The notes beneath the pieces were generated by a model. That model was not told the origin of the DNA, did no database searches, and worked only from the letters and a program-made list of their open reading frames with translations. A stretch of DNA of 9,761 bases from positions 1 to 9,761 of the forward strand of contig CAIRSV010000320.1 of assembly GCA_903881265.1 (NCBI GenBank), given 5' to 3'. The translations under genes were made by a program, and so were the position numbers. This DNA is from an uncultured Bacteroidota bacterium. GTDB taxonomy: Bacteria > Bacteroidota > Bacteroidia > Chitinophagales > Chitinophagaceae. Below are positions 7,870-9,761 of the stretch, piece after piece. The stretch's first letter is position 1; each line of letters opens with the position of its first letter.

Positions 7870-8145
7870 TTATCGCTCGGAAGGCTCTGCCATTGCTGTC
7901 AAATAAAAATGCAAGGTCTCTTTATTTAATTTATCCTGATCGACATCGATATTCGGAAGGATATCCACTAAGGCGTTGATGCGGCCTTCGAGCGGCAAGA
8001 ATTTATTAATAACCGCAATCCGCTTATCTTGAAGCAGGCAATACCCGCTGTGAAAATTCCCTTTTTCAAAACGTATGATATAACCGATCTCATCATAGAG
8101 CTCTTCAAATTTCTTTAATGTAGCCGGTGTATACTTTATACTCAT
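7870..8145 (-). CDS. Conserved hypothetical protein, 91 aa, Bacteroidota-type
   Basis: This small soluble protein has no signal peptide and no membrane segment. It starts MSIKYTPATLKKFEELYDE, a likely N-terminal helix. The centre (residues 21-45) alternates strands around FEKGNFHSGYCLL and KRIAVINKF. The segment LEGRINALVDILPNID (52-67) forms a further helix. I recognise this pattern (KGNFxSGYCLL, INKFxxLEGRIN) as a family recurring in Bacteroidota genomes without assigned function. I give it no activity. The start ATG lies 32 nt from the start of the divergent outer-membrane barrel gene, so the two promoters must overlap or share control elements. The C-terminal end has no clear terminator. 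Confidence 0.8.
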   Translation of the reverse strand: MSIKYTPATLKKFEELYDEIGYIIRFEKGNFHSGYCLLQDKRIAVINKFLPLEGRINALVDILPNIDVDQDKLNKETLHFYLTAMAEPSER

Positions 8146-8152
8146 ATCTTTG
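8145..8152 (+). promoter_or_regulatory. -7 promoter box of the outer-membrane barrel gene
   Basis: TATCTTTG matches the Bacteroidota TAnnTTTG consensus perfectly and lies 25 nt before ATG 8178, giving a short leader. A -33 TTTG at normal spacing is not evident. Its position supports 8178 rather than 8127 as the start. It also touches the start codon of the divergent 91-aa gene. Confidence 0.6.
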
Positions 8153-8177
8153 CGCGATTGAAAATACTATTTTTGAG

Positions 8178-8852
8178 ATGGCTAAATTAACCCAAAACAA
8201 GTTCCTCCTTCTTTTTCTGCTTTGCAATTTATACACATACTGTGTGCATGCACAATTGGGAAATGACGACGACGATCGTACATTCTTTGCTGGACTAGAA
8301 GCTGGTGGCAATTTTTCGCAAGTAGATGGCGATAATTTTGCCGGTTATCACAAAGCGAGTTGGAACGCAGGTGCTATCGTGTATACCAAACTAGGCGGTC
8401 AACTAGCAGGCAGTATGGAAATTCTATTTGCACAAAAAGGCAGCAGAGCCTCGCAGACACAGGTACCTCGCTACGCGAATGACCAAAATACGATAATCAC
8501 CGACTACAAAATCAGGTTGACCTATGCAGAAGTGCCTATTTTATTGAACTATTTTGATCATCATAAAAATAATTTCGGAGCCGGATTCGCCTATGCCCGA
8601 TTGGCAAGCAGCAACGAAACCTATACCGACGGACAAGGAAACACGTATGAAAGTGATGCCAAGCTTTATCCGTTCAAGAAATCAGAAATTAGTTTTGTTT
8701 TAAATACCGCCGCCCATCTTTGGAAAGGATTTTTCATCAATCTGCGATATCAATATTCGTTAGCACCCATTCGAAAAAATTACAATCCCATCACCGGATT
8801 ACGTCCGCAATTCAGTAATGTATGGACGACACGATTAGTCTATATCTTTTAA
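8178..8852 (+). CDS. PorT-family outer-membrane beta-barrel protein
   Basis: The 224-residue protein begins with a signal peptide: K3 and K8, then a hydrophobic core (FLLLFLLCNLY), with cleavage expected after A25 in VHA|Q. The mature part opens with an acidic DDDD stretch and FFAGLEAGGNFS. It continues as alternating amphipathic strands (WNAGAIVYTKL, GSMEILFAQKGS, RLTYAEVPILLNYF, FFINLRYQYSLAPI) and ends in an aromatic last strand, TTRLVYIF. This is the pattern of the outer membrane protein beta-barrel domain (OMP_b-brl_2), an eight-strand-type barrel. The YAEVPILLNY strand is especially typical. The cargo or partner is unknown. The frame is open from 8127, but ATG 8178 was chosen because the signal peptide starts there and a perfect -7 box lies between the two. 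It is divergent from the 91-aa gene. Confidence 0.9.
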   Translation: MAKLTQNKFLLLFLLCNLYTYCVHAQLGNDDDDRTFFAGLEAGGNFSQVDGDNFAGYHKASWNAGAIVYTKLGGQLAGSMEILFAQKGSRASQTQVPRYANDQNTIITDYKIRLTYAEVPILLNYFDHHKNNFGAGFAYARLASSNETYTDGQGNTYESDAKLYPFKKSEISFVLNTAAHLWKGFFINLRYQYSLAPIRKNYNPITGLRPQFSNVWTTRLVYIF

Positions 8853-8856
8853 TGAG

Positions 8857-8902
8857 CCTTTAATGTTGATGCACAAAGCCTTACGCGATTAAAGGTATTT
8901 TT
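8857..8902 (+). terminator. Weak AT-rich terminator candidate after the barrel gene
   Basis: cctttaat (8857-8864) pairs perfectly with attaaagg (8888-8895) around a 23-nt loop, followed by TATTTTT. The stem is short and AT-rich, so it is only a candidate. It lies 4 nt after the stop codon. Confidence 0.4.
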
Positions 8903-8930
8903 CAACAACAATTCATTTTTAATTTCAATG

Positions 8931-8947
8931 TTGATTCGGCGAATCAA
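8931..8947. repeat. Short perfect inverted repeat (7-bp arms, 3-nt loop)
   Basis: ttgattc (8931-8937) pairs with gaatcaa (8941-8947) across ggc. No T run follows on either strand, so it does not look like a terminator. A perfect 10-bp palindrome, cggcatgccg, lies just beyond it at 8962-8971. The role is unknown. Confidence 0.5.
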
Positions 8948-9023
8948 ATTTATCTATCATTCGGCATGCCGCAAGGTGAACATGCACTGCAGCGCGGGTA
9001 GAAAAGCACTAGTATAGATTTCG

Positions 9024-9055
9024 TGGCACAGGTTACAAACCTGCGCCAGCGGGGG
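9024..9055. repeat. REP-like palindromic element
   Basis: tggcacaggtt (9024-9034) and aacctgcgcca (9038-9048) form an 11-bp stem with one A-C mismatch and a 3-nt loop, followed by the G-rich tail gcggggg. It is GC-rich in an otherwise AT-rich spacer and lacks a T run. It resembles the small intergenic palindromes that RAYT transposases disperse. Only one copy occurs in the window, so the REP label rests on form and on the nearby RAYT-like tail. Confidence 0.5.
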
Positions 9056-9062
9056 AACGATA

Positions 9063-9455
9063 TTATTTTATTAAAGCAATCTTTTTGGATAAATAATAGT
9101 AGTAAATAATAGCAAGAGATGAACCTATTCCGGATGCAATAATATCATTGTAATCAAAAGTTTTTGAAGCGGTTAAATAGGGATTATACTCTTCATAAGT
9201 CAAAAGAGCAAATACAGAAACGGAAAATATTAAAATAATCCCTCGTCCTTTATATAAATTAAGTTTTAATGTTTTCCTTATCGGTAGTAGACTGAACATA
9301 AATGCACCAATTAGATTTGGCAAGCTCCCAAGAACAGTAGATAAGAAAATAATATCACTAAAATTTGGACGTAGATACCTTTTGTTTATAAAAAACAATA
9401 TGATCAAAACCAAATTAATTGTTAGATTTATCCTTGATACCCTCTTTAAATCCAT
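9063..9455 (-). CDS. Small four-helix membrane protein, VanZ-like topology
   Basis: The 130-residue protein has four hydrophobic segments at about 9-24, 35-57, 72-87 and 104-122, with basic residues at the N-terminus (KRVSR) and C-terminus (SKKIALIK). The third helix ends in YEEYNP, followed by TFDYNDIIASGIGS leading into helix four. That arrangement (acidic pair, Pro, then DxxDxxxxxxG) is the usual VanZ-like / DUF2809-type layout, but the match is by eye only. It is an inner-membrane protein of unknown function. The start is ATG 9455; an in-frame TTG at 9467 adds only four residues. Base composition is clearly more AT-rich than the genes to its left (many Ile, Leu, Tyr, Asn and Lys codons ending in A/T), suggesting a different origin. 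A REP-like hairpin lies just after its stop codon. Confidence 0.72.
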   Translation of the reverse strand: MDLKRVSRINLTINLVLIILFFINKRYLRPNFSDIIFLSTVLGSLPNLIGAFMFSLLPIRKTLKLNLYKGRGIILIFSVSVFALLTYEEYNPYLTASKTFDYNDIIASGIGSSLAIIYYYYLSKKIALIK

Positions 9456-9666
9456 ATTGTTAGTCAAGATGCTTTAGGAATTGACTGTTTTTGAAATCGC
9501 ATAAAACGTTCCGGTGGCTAGCGCTGTTGAGGAGTTAAAGGTAGGAAGTTTAATGCAAGTACCAAACGATGAAAAGAACTTATTTACTTGAGCCTTTGCA
9601 CAAAGCCGACACTGCCTAATTGCCACATATTTTAGGCAGGCACACTAAACCAGTTGTTTTCAGAAT
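9456..9666. other. Non-coding spacer with an unexplained inverted repeat
   Basis: No coding frame is supported in this stretch. It holds a candidate promoter for the membrane protein gene and, at 9612-9639, an inverted repeat of ctgcctaa with ttaggcag (8-bp perfect arms, 12-nt loop). The repeat has no T run on either side. It may belong to the 3' flank of the right-edge gene. Confidence 0.4.
9536..9566 (-). promoter_or_regulatory. Candidate promoter of the VanZ-like membrane protein gene
   Basis: On the minus strand TTTG (9566-9563) is followed after exactly 19 nt by TACCTTTA (9543-9536). This is a near-consensus Bacteroidota TTTG-N19-TAnnTTTG pair with only the last base off. It would give a leader of roughly 70-75 nt before ATG 9455. 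Confidence 0.45.
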
Positions 9667-9761
9667 TTAATCAATAATTTGAATATAAAATGTCGTCTCA
9701 CTTGCATGGAAGATTTGCCCAACTGCAGAAGAGTATTTGTATTCAGCTGCCTTTGATAATG
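9667..9761 (-). CDS. C-terminal fragment of a probable REP-associated tyrosine transposase (RAYT)
   Basis: The minus strand is open from the right edge to TAA at 9669-9667, giving the last 30 residues of a protein whose body lies outside the window. It begins LSKAAEYKYSSA and ends TTFYIQIID. The KAxxYxYSSA pattern, some 20 residues from the C-terminus, is characteristic of RAYT proteins (IS200/IS605-like, Y1_Tnp fold) in Bacteroidota, which often end in a short hydrophobic strand plus Ile-Asp. The catalytic HUH and Tyr residues would be off the edge and cannot be seen. The segment after SSA departs from the usual NYAG-like pattern, so the copy may be diverged. The REP-like hairpin at 9024-9055 supports the reading. 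Chance openness over 30 codons remains possible. Confidence 0.45.
   Translation of the reverse strand, partial: LSKAAEYKYSSAVGQIFHASETTFYIQIID

Noticed and set aside
8127..8177. Upstream ATG extending the outer-membrane barrel gene by 17 residues.
   Set aside because: It would place extra residues before a normal signal peptide and put the perfect -7 box inside the coding region.
9456..9535. Possible integron attC-like recombination site (gcataaaacgttccgg) beside the AT-rich gene.
   Set aside because: Some words recall attC ends, but there is no proper RYYYAAC / GTTRRRY pair with matched inner arms, no second copy on the other side of the gene and no integrase in view.
9612..9639. Terminator for the membrane protein gene or the right-edge gene.
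   Set aside because: The 8-bp stem is perfect, but no T run follows on either strand, so I list it only as an inverted repeat.

Overview
The window looks like chromosomal DNA from a member of the Bacteroidota, probably near the Chitinophagaceae or a related Chitinophagia/Sphingobacteriia lineage. The evidence is: (i) a very large secreted mosaic protein with two GEVED domains, Ig-like domains and a dockerin-like C-terminus, an architecture typical of this phylum; (ii) promoter-like TAnnTTTG (-7) boxes close to start codons instead of Shine-Dalgarno sequences; (iii) a short conserved unknown family (91 aa) and a PorT-type outer-membrane barrel of Bacteroidota character. No taxonomic search was run, so this is judgement from recognised families.

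Layout. 1-4675 (+) is the 3' part of a giant surface/secreted protein whose reading frame is open through the left edge, so its true start lies outside the window. A strong intrinsic terminator follows (4721-4754). 4846-5541 (+) is radC. 5700-6188 (-) is a GNAT acetyltransferase, convergent with radC. The gap between them carries an antisense protein-like reading frame interrupted by one TAG. 6253-7626 (+) is an M20 dipeptidase, divergent from the GNAT gene and closed by a terminator at 7649-7701. 7870-8145 (-) is a 91-aa conserved hypothetical protein, divergent by 32 nt from 8178-8852 (+), an outer-membrane beta-barrel with signal peptide.

The right end differs in character. After a palindrome-rich spacer (8857-9055) containing a REP-like hairpin comes an AT-rich minus-strand gene for a four-helix, VanZ-like membrane protein (9063-9455) with a plausible promoter of its own. 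At the extreme right edge (9667-9761, minus) is the last 30 codons of another gene. Its ending resembles REP-associated tyrosine transposases (RAYT, IS200-like/Y1_Tnp). A REP-like hairpin, an AT-rich orphan gene and a RAYT-like tail together suggest a small mobile or accessory segment.

Most genes are independent housekeeping or envelope functions and do not form one pathway. Most transcription units are single genes separated by terminators or divergent promoters. I see no complete new defence or biosynthetic system. The items most worth checking are the right-hand accessory segment, the TAG-interrupted remnant downstream of the GNAT gene, and the domain-within-domain insertion in the giant protein.
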